DNA of 64,000 bases from positions 124,001-188,000 of the forward strand of contig JADJCR010000004.1 in NCBI GenBank assembly GCA_016703125.1, in the 5' to 3' direction. The position numbers and the translations under genes are program-made. Below, piece after piece: positions 25,033-34,494 of the stretch (positions are counted from its first letter, which is position 1; each line of letters opens with the position of its first letter). Source of the DNA: Micrococcales bacterium. Lineage in GTDB: Bacteria > Actinomycetota > Actinomycetes > S36-B12 > UBA10799. Under the pieces are notes generated by a model. It had not been told where the DNA came from. It ran no database searches and was given only the letters and a program-made list of their open reading frames with translations.

Positions 25033-26316
25033 TCACCTGCTGTCGATCGACACGTAGTCGCGCTCGGCCGACCCCACGTACACCTGGCGCGGACGCCCGA
25101 TCTTGGTCTGCGGGTCCTTGATCATCTCGCGCCATTGGGCGATCCACCCGGGCAGCCGGCCGAGGGCGAAGAGCACGGTGAACATCTTCGTCGGGAAACC
25201 GATGGCTCGGTAGATCAGCCCGGTGTAGAAGTCGACGTTCGGGTACAACTTGCGCTCGATGAAGAACTCGTCGGCCAGGGCCACCTCCTCGAGCCGCTGC
25301 GCGATGTCGAACAGCGGGTCCTGCACGCTGAGGTGCTCGAAGATCCCGCCGGCCGTACGCCGCACGATGGCTGCGCGCGGATCGTAGTTCTTGTAGACGC
25401 GGTGACCGAAGCCCATGAGCCGGACCCCGGGCTCGCGAGACTTCACACGCGCGATGAAGTCGTCGACGCTGCCGTCGGAGTCGCGGATGCGCTCCAGCAT
25501 TTCCAGCACCGACTGGTTGGCCCCCCCGTGTAACGGGCCGAAGAGCGCGTTGACGCCGGCGGAGATCGATGCGAACAGGTTGGCGTGCGAGGACCCCACC
25601 AGGCGCACAGTGGAGGTCGAGCAGTTCTGCTCGTGGTCCGCGTGCAGCAGAAGGAGCAGGTCCATGGCCCGGGTGATCACCGGATCGGTGACGTACGGCT
25701 CCGCCGGCCAGCCGAACGTCATGCGCAGGAACCCCTCGACGAGGTTCAGCGAGTTGTCCGGGTACAGCAATGGCTGCCCCAGCGACTTGCGGTATGCGTA
25801 CGCAGCGATGGTCGGCAGTTTGGCGAGCAGACGGTAGGTGGAGATCTCCACCTCGTCGTCGTCGAACGGGTCGAGGCTGTCCTGGTAGAACGTCGACAAT
25901 GCACTGACCGCACTGGAGAGCACCGGCATCGGGTGGGCGTCGCGCGGGAAGCCGTCGAAGAAGCGGCGCAGATCCTCGTGCAGGATCGTGTGCATCCGCA
26001 GCCGGCTGTCGAAGTCGGCCAGTTGCTCGGGGGTGGGCAGTTCTCCGTAGATCAGCAGGTAGGACGTCTCGAGGTACGTGGACTTCTCGGCCAACTGCTC
26101 GATCGGATAGCCGCGGTAGCGCAGGATGCCGGCGTTGCCGTCGATGTAGGTGATCGCGGAGGTGCACGCCGCGGTGTTGGTGAAGCCCGTGTCGAGAGCC
26201 ACATGGCCGGTAGTGGACAGCAGCTTCGACGTGTCGAGACCGGACTCACCGTCCACGGCGGTTACCACCGGCAGTTCCAGGCTCGTGTCAGGCCCGTTGA
26301 GGACGAATTCGCTCAC
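25033..26316 (-). CDS. gltA: Citrate synthase
   Basis: A 427-residue hexameric-type citrate synthase condensing acetyl-CoA and oxaloacetate. Active-site segments: DHEQNCSTSTVRLVGSS (first catalytic His region), FGPLHGGANQSVLEML, GFGHRVYKNYDPRA and the Asp-containing NVDFYTGLIY. The size and N-terminal beta domain fit the Gram-negative-like type II enzyme used by actinobacteria. The GTG start follows a leaderless -10 box; there is no Shine-Dalgarno. Confidence 0.95.
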   Translation of the reverse strand: MSEFVLNGPDTSLELPVVTAVDGESGLDTSKLLSTTGHVALDTGFTNTAACTSAITYIDGNAGILRYRGYPIEQLAEKSTYLETSYLLIYGELPTPEQLADFDSRLRMHTILHEDLRRFFDGFPRDAHPMPVLSSAVSALSTFYQDSLDPFDDDEVEISTYRLLAKLPTIAAYAYRKSLGQPLLYPDNSLNLVEGFLRMTFGWPAEPYVTDPVITRAMDLLLLLHADHEQNCSTSTVRLVGSSHANLFASISAGVNALFGPLHGGANQSVLEMLERIRDSDGSVDDFIARVKSREPGVRLMGFGHRVYKNYDPRAAIVRRTAGGIFEHLSVQDPLFDIAQRLEEVALADEFFIERKLYPNVDFYTGLIYRAIGFPTKMFTVLFALGRLPGWIAQWREMIKDPQTKIGRPRQVYVGSAERDYVSIDSR

Positions 26317-26322
26317 GAACCC

Positions 26323-26328
26323 ACGCTA
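26323..26328 (-). promoter_or_regulatory. Leaderless -10 box, gltA
   Basis: TAGCGT on the minus strand, 6 bases before the GTG at 26316. Confidence 0.5.
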
Positions 26329-26403
26329 GTCCGCGACATTGCAGCGTGGGCAGTCGGGACGTGCAGAGGTTGCCGCCGTGACCCGACCGCGGCACCAGCA
26401 CCG

Positions 26404-26451
26404 CGTTGGAGGACAACCACGTTGGAGAACCCACACGTGAGACCTCCAACG
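26404..26451. repeat. GTTGGAG inverted and direct repeats in the gltA-dapC gap
   Basis: CGTTGGAGG (26404-26412) pairs with CCTCCAACG (26443-26451); a further GTTGGAG sits inside the loop and an ACTCCAACC follows downstream. It lies about 90-135 bases upstream of gltA and just past the dapC stop, so it may be a terminator or a regulator site. Confidence 0.5.
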
Positions 26452-26506
26452 CCGTGAACGAACTCCAACCTCGCCACCCGAGCCGCCACCGAGGCCCGGG
26501 CCGACC

Positions 26507-27562
26507 TCAACCCAGCCGGTGCGCAGCGGCCCGGATCCGCTCGTCCGGCGCTGTGAGCGCCACCCGCACGTGACGCGCGCCGCCAGGGCCGTAGAAGTCC
26601 CCGGGGGCCACCAGGATCCCGCGCTCTGCGAGGTGGTAGACGGAATCCCAGCAGGGTTCGTCGCGAGTGGCCCACAGGTACAGCCCCGCCTCGGAGTGAT
26701 CGATGCGGAAGCCCGCGCTCTGCAGGGCCGCTCGCAGCACCTGGCGCCGGCCCGCGTACAGCCCCCGCTGACTGCGCACGTGCTCATCGTCGGACAGCGC
26801 GGCGATCGCCGCCGACTGCACCGGCAGCGGCACCATCATCCCGAGGTGCTTGCGCACCTGCAGCAGACTGGCGATGAGGCGGGGATCGCCCACTGCGAAC
26901 CCGAACCGGTATCCGGCCATATTCGACCGTTTGGACAGCGAGTGCACCGCCAGCAGCCCGGTGTGGTCACCGTCGCAGACATCCGGATGCAGGACGGAGA
27001 ACGCCTCGGACTCCCAGCCCAGTTCGATGTAGCACTCGTCGCTGACCACGATCGACCCGTCGGCACGAGCTGCCGTCACGACGTCTCGTAGGGCTTGCAC
27101 ACCGAGCACCTCGCCCGTGGGGTTGGCCGGGCTGTTCAACCAGGTCAGGGCTGCCGACTGCCCCACGGTGGCCGTCCTGCAACCCGCGACCATCGCACCC
27201 ACGCGGTAGGTGGGGTAGGCGATGGCAGGGGACGCGACGACGTCGTCCGGCCCGAGGCCGAGCAGTGTGGGCAACCAGGCCACGAACTCCTTGGTCCCGA
27301 TCAGGGGCAGCACGTCCGCCGGCTCAGCGGACACTCCAAGGCGTCGGCTCAGCCAATCAGCGGCCGCCTGCCGCACCTGCGGGGTGCCGTGGACCGTGGG
27401 ATACCCGGGGGCGTCGGACGCCTCGCACAGCGCCTCGCGGATGACTGCCGGGGTGGGGTCCACGGGCGTTCCCACGGACAGGTCGACGATGCCGCCAGGA
27501 TGGGCCGATGCATTGTGTTTGGCCGCGGCCAGCGTGTCCCACGGGAAGTCGGGGAGGTGCAC
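26507..27562 (-). CDS. dapC: Succinyldiaminopimelate aminotransferase
   Basis: A 351-residue fold-type I PLP aminotransferase that makes N-succinyl-diaminopimelate. Seen are the family segment NSPANPTGEVL, VSDECYIELGWE and the PLP lysine in SLSKRSNMAGYR. Identity as DapC rests on its place right after the ferredoxin gene, the arrangement of Rv1177-Rv1178. The GTG is three bases past the fdxA stop with no good ribosome site of its own, so it depends on coupling. Confidence 0.9.
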   Translation of the reverse strand: MHLPDFPWDTLAAAKHNASAHPGGIVDLSVGTPVDPTPAVIREALCEASDAPGYPTVHGTPQVRQAAADWLSRRLGVSAEPADVLPLIGTKEFVAWLPTLLGLGPDDVVASPAIAYPTYRVGAMVAGCRTATVGQSAALTWLNSPANPTGEVLGVQALRDVVTAARADGSIVVSDECYIELGWESEAFSVLHPDVCDGDHTGLLAVHSLSKRSNMAGYRFGFAVGDPRLIASLLQVRKHLGMMVPLPVQSAAIAALSDDEHVRSQRGLYAGRRQVLRAALQSAGFRIDHSEAGLYLWATRDEPCWDSVYHLAERGILVAPGDFYGPGGARHVRVALTAPDERIRAAAHRLG

Positions 27563-27565
27563 CTG

Positions 27566-27892
27566 TTACTCGTCGTGCTGCTGCGGGGGCAGCGCGGCGA
27601 TGAAGTCCACGTCGTGGTCGATCTTGCCGAGTTTGGTGGCACCGCCCGGCGAGCCGATGTTGTTGAAGAAGTCCACGTTGGCCTGGGTGTACTCGGCCCA
27701 CTCCTCCGGCACGTCGTCCTCGTAGTAGATGGCCTCGACAGGGCAAACCGGTTCACAGGCGCCGCAGTCCACGCACTCGTCGGGGTGGATGTACAGCATG
27801 CGCTCACCCTCGTAGATGCAGTCCACCGGACATTCGTCGATGCAGGCCTTGTCCTTCAGGTCCACACATGGCAACGCGATGATGTAGGTCAC
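27566..27892 (-). CDS. fdxA: 7Fe ferredoxin
   Basis: A 108-residue electron carrier with an N-terminal 3Fe-4S site (CVDLKDKACIDECPVDC, where spacing leaves one ligand short of 4Fe) and a 4Fe-4S site (CVDCGACEPVCP). The C-terminal extension with EEWAEYTQANVDFF is typical of actinobacterial FdxA/FdxC. I start at the GTG at 27892 because AAGGGG precedes it at proper distance and the family begins there; a GTG two codons upstream is possible. Confidence 0.93.
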   Translation of the reverse strand: MTYIIALPCVDLKDKACIDECPVDCIYEGERMLYIHPDECVDCGACEPVCPVEAIYYEDDVPEEWAEYTQANVDFFNNIGSPGGATKLGKIDHDVDFIAALPPQQHDE

Positions 27893-27974
27893 GACCACCC
27901 CTTTCTCGACTGCGCCGGAAGGCTCCCTCCTAGGCTATAGCGCGCGGTCGGCGATCACCCACCCGTCCCGGAGG

Positions 27975-28448
27975 TCACGGACCGGCGAGCCGGTGGTTCA
28001 GGTACAGCAGTGGCGGTGACCGCAGATCCTCGTGCACGATCCGGCGCACCCGGCCGACCACGATGCTGTGATCACCACCGGGGTGGATCGCCTCGGTGGT
28101 GCATGCGAGGTGCCCGATCGAGCCGGTGAGTACCGCGATGCCGTCTTCGTCGCGGGTGTACTCCACGAGGTCCATCTGCCTCTGCAGCGGCCGGCCCCGT
28201 TCGGCGAACCACCGGGCAACCGCGGCCTGATCGGCCGTGAGCAGGTTCACCACCCACTGGCTGCTGGCGTGGATCGCCTCGTGGAACCGCGAGTCCTGCT
28301 GCACGCAGAACAGGACCAACTCGGGCTCCAGCGACACCGACGTGAACGAGTTCGCAGTCATGGCATGATCGCCATCGTCGACGCGAGCGGTGACCACGAC
28401 GACCCCGCTGGCCACGCGGGCCATCAGGCCCTTGAACGCGTCCTTCAC
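27975..28448 (-). CDS. Flavin reductase family protein
   Basis: A 157-residue FMN-binding split-barrel protein, MARVASGVVVVTA through AMTANSFTSVSLEPELVLF, the usual opening of NAD(P)H:flavin reductases that feed two-component monooxygenases. GDHSIVVGRV near the end is also conserved. No oxygenase is adjacent, so its partner is unknown. The GTG start is seven bases after a TAGCGT box (28456-28461). Confidence 0.85.
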   Translation of the reverse strand: MKDAFKGLMARVASGVVVVTARVDDGDHAMTANSFTSVSLEPELVLFCVQQDSRFHEAIHASSQWVVNLLTADQAAVARWFAERGRPLQRQMDLVEYTRDEDGIAVLTGSIGHLACTTEAIHPGGDHSIVVGRVRRIVHEDLRSPPLLYLNHRLAGP

Positions 28449-28471
28449 CCCGCCAACGCTAGTGCGGGCAA

Positions 28472-30361
28472 TCAGGAATCGCCCGACCTGGTCGGTGCCA
28501 CCGACTCGTCGCGGACATCGACCACGTCTGCGCCCAGGATCTCCAGGATCTGCCCGCCGACGAGCTCGTGGCGGTCCAGCAGGGCGTCGCGCAACGCCTC
28601 CACCTGGGCGCGGTGGGTCTCGAGGACCCTGCGGGCAGCGAGTTTCTGCTCGGCGAGCAGCGTCTCGACGGATTCGCGGGCCCCGGTATCGGCGATCACC
28701 TGGCTGACGAGGTTCCCGCCCGCTGACGCTCCCGCGGACAGGCTGATCAGCGAGTGGACCATGCCTGCCGCGCCCACCATCTGTGCGGCCACGGTCGTCG
28801 CATAGTGGAGATCGGAACTCGGTCCGGTCGAGGACTCCCCGAAGAACACCTCCTCGGCGACCATGCCGCCGAAGGCGATCTGGATGAGTGCGAGCAGTTC
28901 GCTGCGACTGCGCGTGAACACGTCCTCGGTGTCATTGTGCGCCAGCATCCCGAGCGCATCCTTGCGCTTGACGATTGTGAGCACCTCGAGTCGTCGGTGC
29001 GGTGCGACGACATGCGCCACAACGGCGTGCCCTGCCTCGTGGGTGGCGATGAGACGGGCCTCGTGATCGGTGTAGGCGACCGGCTGCCCGAGTCCCACGT
29101 CGGCCACGAGTCGCGCCGCGTGGACGTCGCGCAGGCTCATCGACCGGGACCCGCGCCGCAGGGCCTCCACGAGAGCCTCATCGAAGAGGTTCTCCAGGCG
29201 GGCCGGGGTGTAGCCGGTGGTGAGAGCGGCCAGATCGTCGCGGGTGGTCGGGGCGTCGAGTTCGTCGTCATGAGAGCGGCGGTCGAGCATGAGGTCGATC
29301 AGGTCCCGGCGACCCTTCTTGGTCGGAGGCTCGAAGGTGAGGATCCGGTCGAAGCGCCCCGGCCGCATCAGCGCGGGGTCCAGCGCCGAGGACCGGTTGG
29401 TTGCGGCGATGAGCAGCACGTTCGCCGGTTGCGGCCTTGGCCGTGGGATCTGCCGGTGAGCCGGAAGCAGCAGGTTGAATGTGTCGACGAGCCGTCCGAG
29501 GGCCACCTGCCACCCGGTCGGTTCGTCGAAGGACTGCATCTGCACCAGTAGTTCGTTGACGACCCCGCCGGTTCCCTCGCTGACCACCGACGCGTTGCGC
29601 ACCAGCCCACCGGCCGGCCCTGCACGCAGACCCTCCATGCCGCCGCACGCCAGCGCTGTGGCCGATGCGGACAGGCCCAGCCCGCCGCGCGCGGTAGCGA
29701 TGGCGTCGATCTCCTCTATGAAACCGATCGCACCGCCCTCGCGCCGGGCGGTCTTGCGCAGCGTCCTGAAGTACGAGCGGATCTTGCGAGCGGTCGCGCC
29801 ATAGTACATGGACTGGAAGGACGTGGCGCTCACGAAGAGCAGCGGCACGTCCGCCTCGCCGGCCAGCGCCTTCGCCACGTACGTCTTGCCGGTGCCGGGG
29901 GGACCTTCGAACAGCAGGCCGCGCCGCGGTGTCCCGCCCATCTGCTCGGAGAACGCCCGATGGGCCAGGAAAAGGTTCAGGGAACGGACGACCTCGGCCT
30001 TCACAGCATCGATGCCTTTGATGTCCTCGAAGCGCACGTCGATCTGTTCGGGCCGGTACGTCACATGCGGCGATCTGCCGGCCACCACGGTGGTGCCGAT
30101 GAGCGTGCCCATGAGGACGAGGAAGAACACCCCGACGATGAGTAGGAACGGGTCGATCTGGGGCAGCGACAGCGCGGTGACGTCGATCCCCCGGCCGGCG
30201 ACGATACGGACCCAGAGCCACACCGCAGGCACGGCCAGGATCAGTGCGATCTTGAGCAGTCGGCGCTGCCGGCCGTGCTCACGGGATCGACCCACATCGG
30301 CGTCCGCGGCCCGTAGCCGACCGGTCGCGACAGCATCGAGCATCCCCGGCGCAGGCTCCAT
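28472..30361 (-). CDS. FtsH-like membrane AAA+ zinc protease
   Basis: A 629-residue protein: basic N-tail, two transmembrane helices (about 35-52 and 71-95), an AAA+ module with Walker A GPPGTGKT (153-160), and an M41-type protease with HEAGH (441-445) and the distal metal Asp in GPSSDLHYAT. It differs from FtsH: Walker B reads IGFIEEID with Glu in place of the usual Asp, and about 65 extra residues (roughly 226-310) are inserted before sensor 1 (IAATNRSS). It probably degrades membrane proteins, but it is a divergent paralogue, not the housekeeping FtsH. AAGGAGG lies six bases before the ATG. Confidence 0.85.
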   Translation of the reverse strand: MEPAPGMLDAVATGRLRAADADVGRSREHGRQRRLLKIALILAVPAVWLWVRIVAGRGIDVTALSLPQIDPFLLIVGVFFLVLMGTLIGTTVVAGRSPHVTYRPEQIDVRFEDIKGIDAVKAEVVRSLNLFLAHRAFSEQMGGTPRRGLLFEGPPGTGKTYVAKALAGEADVPLLFVSATSFQSMYYGATARKIRSYFRTLRKTARREGGAIGFIEEIDAIATARGGLGLSASATALACGGMEGLRAGPAGGLVRNASVVSEGTGGVVNELLVQMQSFDEPTGWQVALGRLVDTFNLLLPAHRQIPRPRPQPANVLLIAATNRSSALDPALMRPGRFDRILTFEPPTKKGRRDLIDLMLDRRSHDDELDAPTTRDDLAALTTGYTPARLENLFDEALVEALRRGSRSMSLRDVHAARLVADVGLGQPVAYTDHEARLIATHEAGHAVVAHVVAPHRRLEVLTIVKRKDALGMLAHNDTEDVFTRSRSELLALIQIAFGGMVAEEVFFGESSTGPSSDLHYATTVAAQMVGAAGMVHSLISLSAGASAGGNLVSQVIADTGARESVETLLAEQKLAARRVLETHRAQVEALRDALLDRHELVGGQILEILGADVVDVRDESVAPTRSGDS

Positions 30362-30452
30362 GACTGCCTCCTTAACGAACTGCCCCCATACGCAGCGTGC
30401 GCTTCATCCGGGCAAAGCGGTACCTATGAAGGGCAGACGGAGCCGAACGACC

Positions 30453-30490
30453 TAACTCGATCAGGTGACGCGGTAACTCGATCAGGTGAC
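30453..30490. repeat. Tandem 17-base duplication at the mshB stop
   Basis: TAACTCGATCAGGTGAC occurs at 30453-30469 and again at 30474-30490, a 21-base period. The second copy contains the mshB stop codon and its last Val-Thr codons, so the 3' end was duplicated downstream. Confidence 0.85.
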
Positions 30491-31366
30491 ACCGTTGAAC
30501 AGATCGGTCTCACGACCGTCCTCGTCGAACGGTGGCGCGACCTCGCCGAGCGCCAGCCGGAAGTGCTCGACCCCCATCGCCTTCGCGCCCAGGTTGTTCG
30601 ACAGCGCGAAGAACCCACCGTCGGTCTGGACCTGCGAGGCGTGCGCGGCCAGCGCGGCCATCTTCACGTCCAGCAACTCGTGGAAGTCCACCGATGTGGT
30701 GACCAATTCGTCATCGACCCCGAAGGGGATGTCATCGGGGTCCATCGCGGCGAAGCCCGTCTCGTCGCCGGCGGCCCGCAACGCCAGGATGCCCTGCCGG
30801 ATCATCCCTTTGGGCATGGCGGTCCAGTACACCTTCTGCACGCGCCACGGGTCGCCGAGGTCGAGCCGGAACGAAGGCACTGCTGCCAGCGCGAGGGCGT
30901 ACATGAGCACCCGGTGCGCCTGGATGTGGTCGGGATGACCGTAGCCGCCGAAGTCGTCGTAAGTGACCGCCACCTGTGGACGGACCTCCCGGATCACCGC
31001 CACCAGGTCACTGGCGGCCGTCAGCAGATCTGCCTGCCAGAAGCAGTCAGGGCGCTGGTTCGCGTCGGTTCCGACCATTCCGCTGTCCCGGTACTTGTGG
31101 GGTGCCCCGAGCAACCGCCAGTCGGTGACGCCGAGCAGGCCCATGGCTGCGGCGAGTTCCTCGTACCGGTGCTCGCCGAGCCGGTCCTCGTGATGCGCGG
31201 CGAGATGCTGTGCGTCATCGAGGAGGATCTCGCCCTCCTCACCCAGCGTGCAGGTGACGAGAGTGACCTGCACCCCCTGCCGGACGTAGCCGGCCATGAG
31301 GGCCCCGGTGGTGATGGTCTCGTCATCGGGGTGCGCGTGCACCAGCAGCAGCCGTCGATCAACCAT
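30482..31366 (-). CDS. mshB: N-acetyl-glucosaminyl-inositol deacetylase (mycothiol synthesis)
   Basis: A 294-residue zinc deacetylase (PIG-L/LmbE family) that makes GlcN-inositol, the second step of mycothiol synthesis. The zinc motif AHPDDE is near residue 11, with the third ligand in GYGHPDHIQAH. The size and the extended C-terminus fit MshB; the paralogue mca lies at 60 kb. Divergent from the S9 peptidase across 54 bases. Confidence 0.9.
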   Translation of the reverse strand: MVDRRLLLVHAHPDDETITTGALMAGYVRQGVQVTLVTCTLGEEGEILLDDAQHLAAHHEDRLGEHRYEELAAAMGLLGVTDWRLLGAPHKYRDSGMVGTDANQRPDCFWQADLLTAASDLVAVIREVRPQVAVTYDDFGGYGHPDHIQAHRVLMYALALAAVPSFRLDLGDPWRVQKVYWTAMPKGMIRQGILALRAAGDETGFAAMDPDDIPFGVDDELVTTSVDFHELLDVKMAALAAHASQVQTDGGFFALSNNLGAKAMGVEHFRLALGEVAPPFDEDGRETDLFNGVT

Positions 31367-31372
31367 CTCCCA

Positions 31373-31378
31373 AGACTA
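31373..31378 (-). promoter_or_regulatory. Leaderless -10 box, mshB
   Basis: TAGTCT on the minus strand, 6 bases before the ATG at 31366. Confidence 0.5.
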
Positions 31379-31420
31379 GTGGCGGGCCGTACCCGCGCCG
31401 ATACCTCTAGCCTGAACCCA

Positions 31421-33411
31421 ATGGAGACCTATCCGCGCCAGGCCGCCCTCACCGGTCAGTTCCGCCACGGCCAGCCCCGCAGTTTCCGGGCGACCGGAAC
31501 CTCGGTGTACTTCCTGCGCTCCACGGGTTCCCGCGACGCAGCCCTGCGGCTGTTCCGCTGGGACCGGGGCACCGGCCGCACGCAGGAGGTACTGTCCGGC
31601 GCCGGTCGCCCCACGCAGACCGAACTGTCGATGCGCGAACGGTTGCGCGAGACCGCCGCCGGCATCACCGCCTTCGACGTTCGCGATGACCGCGTCGTGG
31701 CGGGGGCTGGTGGCCGGCTGCTGGCGTGGGATCTGCAGGGCGGCGCCAGGACCATCGACGTGGCCACGGGCGCTTTCGATCCTCGGCTGAGCCCGGACGC
31801 CGCCTGGATCAGCTGGGTCGCCGCGGGTTCGCTGCACGTCTGTGCCTGGGACGGCACGCAGCATCGGGTTGTCGTCGGCGACGAGGAGCCGGGGGCCTGG
31901 GCGGTGTGCGACTTCATCGCTGCGGAGGAACTGAGCCGCACCCGAGGCTACTGGTGGCTGCCGGACTCCAGCGGCCTGCTCGTCCAGCGCACGAACGACG
32001 ACCATGTCCCCGTCTGGTACCGCGCCGATGCCGCCCACCCCGATCGGCATCCAGCGGAGCAGCGCTACCCGCACGCCGGCGCCCCCAACGCGGCTGTGGA
32101 ACTGTGGCGCTTCACCCTGGAGGGCGAGGGGCAGCGTGTGCCGCTGCCACCGTCGGAGTACCTGGCGACGGTGGGCGGTGGCCTGGTCGGCGTGCTCGAC
32201 CGGGAGCAGACGCGCCTGTTCATTTGCGACCTTGCCGGCGATCCGGTGGCCCATGTGGAGGGCCATCCTGGCTGGATCTCATGCCCGGGTTGCCGTGCAC
32301 CAAGGGGGGGCGTGTCCTCGCCTGGACCGACGAAGCCCGGCGTCGTCTGACGGTCGATGGCCGGGCCGTGACACCGCCGGACGTGCAGGTGAGGTCGTAC
32401 CTGGGCTCCATCGACGGCATGCACTACGTCGCCGCCTGTACGACCCCGGCCGAGTCTCGCGTCGGCTGCGTCGATGCCGAAGGCTTCCGGTGGTTGTCCG
32501 AACCCGACGCCTACACCACGGCGGTCGTCGAGTCAGGTCTGGTGATCACCAGCACCGCCCGCTGGGACCGCTACGGGGTGCAGGTCGTGATCCGTGACGC
32601 GCAGTACACCGAACTGGCGGGCCTGGACAGCCTCGCCGAAAAGCCGCTGGTCGCCGCCGAACCCGTCCGGCTGCCGAGCGGCGACGACGATGTCCAGACG
32701 GTCGTCCTCCTGCCCGCGGCCGGCCCCGAGGGTCCGCTGCCGGTCCTGCTGTACCCGTACGGGGGTCCGCACGCCCAGCGTGTGCTGGCGTCCCGCGGCG
32801 CATATGGCGGTGCGCAGTGGCTGGCCGACCAGGGGTTCTGCGTCATCGTCGCGGACGGCCGCGGCACGCCCGGGCAGTCGCCCGCCTGGGAGCACGCCGT
32901 CCATCGCGATCTGCGGGATCCGGCGCTGGCCGACCAGATCGTGGCGCTCGAGCGCGCCACCGCGGCCCTGCCGGGACGTCTGGACACATCCCGGGTGGGG
33001 ATCCTGGGCTGGTCCTACGGCGGCTACCTCGCGGCGCTGGCGGTTCTGCAGCGGCCGGATGTCTTCCACGCCGCCATCGCCGGCGCACCGGTCACCGAGT
33101 GGCGCCTGTACGACACCGCCTACACCGAGCGGTACCTGGGGGACCCGACAGCCGACGCCGGGCCGTACGACCACTGTTCCCTGCTGCCGCTGGCCCCTGG
33201 GCTGGAGAGGCCACTGCTGCTGATCCACGGGCTGGCCGACGACAACGTGTTCGCCGCCCACACGCTGCAACTGTCCAGCGCGCTGCTGGCGGCCGGCCGC
33301 GCACACGAGGTCCTGCCGCTGTCCGGGGTCACGCACATGACCCCGCAGCCCCAGGTGGCCGAGAACCTGCTGCTGCTTCAGGTCGACTTCTTCCGCCGGC
33401 ATCTGGGGTGA
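31421..33411 (+). CDS. S9 (DPP-IV-like) prolyl oligopeptidase, frame broken
   Basis: Two overlapping frames together encode one S9 peptidase of about 663 residues. Residues 1-300 form the beta-propeller, and the C-terminal hydrolase has the nucleophile in GWSYGGYLAAL, the Asp in HGLADDNV and the His in SGVTHMT. The first frame stops at 32348-32350; the rest continues in the -1 frame. One missing G in the G7 run at 32304-32310 would restore continuity, although a break anywhere between about 32275 and 32310 is possible. A TAGCCT box (31408-31413) lies seven bases before the ATG. It probably trims peptides, next to the opp system. Confidence 0.82.
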
Positions 33412-33441
33412 TCCTCGGGCTGCCGTCGCGCGACGTTGAGC

Positions 33442-34494
33442 CTACTCCGGCGGGATCTCCGAGAGGTCCAGCGCGGCAGTCGGGACGTCGTTGTGCACGA
33501 TGTCGCGCTCCTGCGGGAAGTGGCACGCGGAGAACTGGCCGCCATGGGTCCCGATCTGGACCAGCGGCGGCTCTTGCTGCGCGCAGATGTCCTGGGCCTT
33601 CCAGCACCGGGTCCGGAACCGGCACCCCGATGGCGGGTTCGCCGGTGACGGGACGTCCCCCTGCAGAACGATCCGCTTGCGATCCTCCCGGCCCACGGGA
33701 TTGGGCACCGGCACGGCGGACAGCAACGCCTGCGTGTAGGGGTGGCTGGGGTGCTCGTAGATCGACGCTTCGTCCCCGACCTCGACGACCTTGCCCAGGT
33801 ACATGACGGCGACCCGGTCGGAGATGTGGCGTACGACCGACAGGTCATGCGCGATGAAGATGTAGGTGAGGTTGAACTCGTTCTGCAGGTTCTCGAAGAG
33901 GTTGATCACCTGGGCCTGGACGGACACGTCCAGGGCCGAGACGGGCTCGTCACAGACGATGATCTTGGGCTTCAACGCCAGGCCCCGGGCGATGCCGATG
34001 CGCTGGCGCTGGCCGCCGGAGAACTGGTGCGGGTAGCGGCTGATGTGTTCGGGATTGAGGCCGACGACCTCGAGCAGGTCCTGCACCGCCTTCTTCCGGT
34101 CCCCCTTCGGCAGCACGGAGGGATGGATGTCGAACGGTTCGCCGACGATGTCCCCCACAGTCATGCGGGGGTTCAACGAGGTGTACGGGTCCTGCAACAC
34201 GATCTGGATGTCGCGGCGCTTGGTCCGCATCGCCTTGGTCCCGAGATTGGCCATGTCGTCGCCCTCGAACCAGATCTGCCCGGAGGTCGGGGCCTCCAGT
34301 CGCATCACCAGGCGGGCCAGCGTGCTCTTGCCGCAGCCGGACTCCCCCACGATGCCCAACGTCTCCCCGGGGTACAGGTCGAAGGACACCCCGTCCACGG
34401 CGCGTACTTGGCCGACCTCTTTCTTGAAGATGATGCCGCGCGTCAGTGGGTAGTACTTCACGACGTCCTTAACCTGCAGGATCGGCTCGGTCAC
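33442..34494 (-). CDS. oppF: Oligopeptide ABC transporter ATP-binding protein OppF
   Basis: A 350-residue ATPase with Walker A GESGCGKST, signature SGGQRQR, Walker B IIVCDEPVSALD and the switch AHDLS, followed by the oligopeptide-transporter C-terminal extension with its Cys cluster (SGCRFRTRC, then ACHF), which in some family members holds an Fe-S cluster. It powers peptide uptake with OppD. The GTG start lies 26 bases inside oppD behind GAGGAGG. Confidence 0.92.
   Translation of the reverse strand: MTEPILQVKDVVKYYPLTRGIIFKKEVGQVRAVDGVSFDLYPGETLGIVGESGCGKSTLARLVMRLEAPTSGQIWFEGDDMANLGTKAMRTKRRDIQIVLQDPYTSLNPRMTVGDIVGEPFDIHPSVLPKGDRKKAVQDLLEVVGLNPEHISRYPHQFSGGQRQRIGIARGLALKPKIIVCDEPVSALDVSVQAQVINLFENLQNEFNLTYIFIAHDLSVVRHISDRVAVMYLGKVVEVGDEASIYEHPSHPYTQALLSAVPVPNPVGREDRKRIVLQGDVPSPANPPSGCRFRTRCWKAQDICAQQEPPLVQIGTHGGQFSACHFPQERDIVHNDVPTAALDLSEIPPE

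Noticed and set aside
24725..26167. Minus-strand frame of 480 codons
   Set aside because: A shifted-frame shadow of citrate synthase and hemerythrin, Arg/Ala-rich with no motif.
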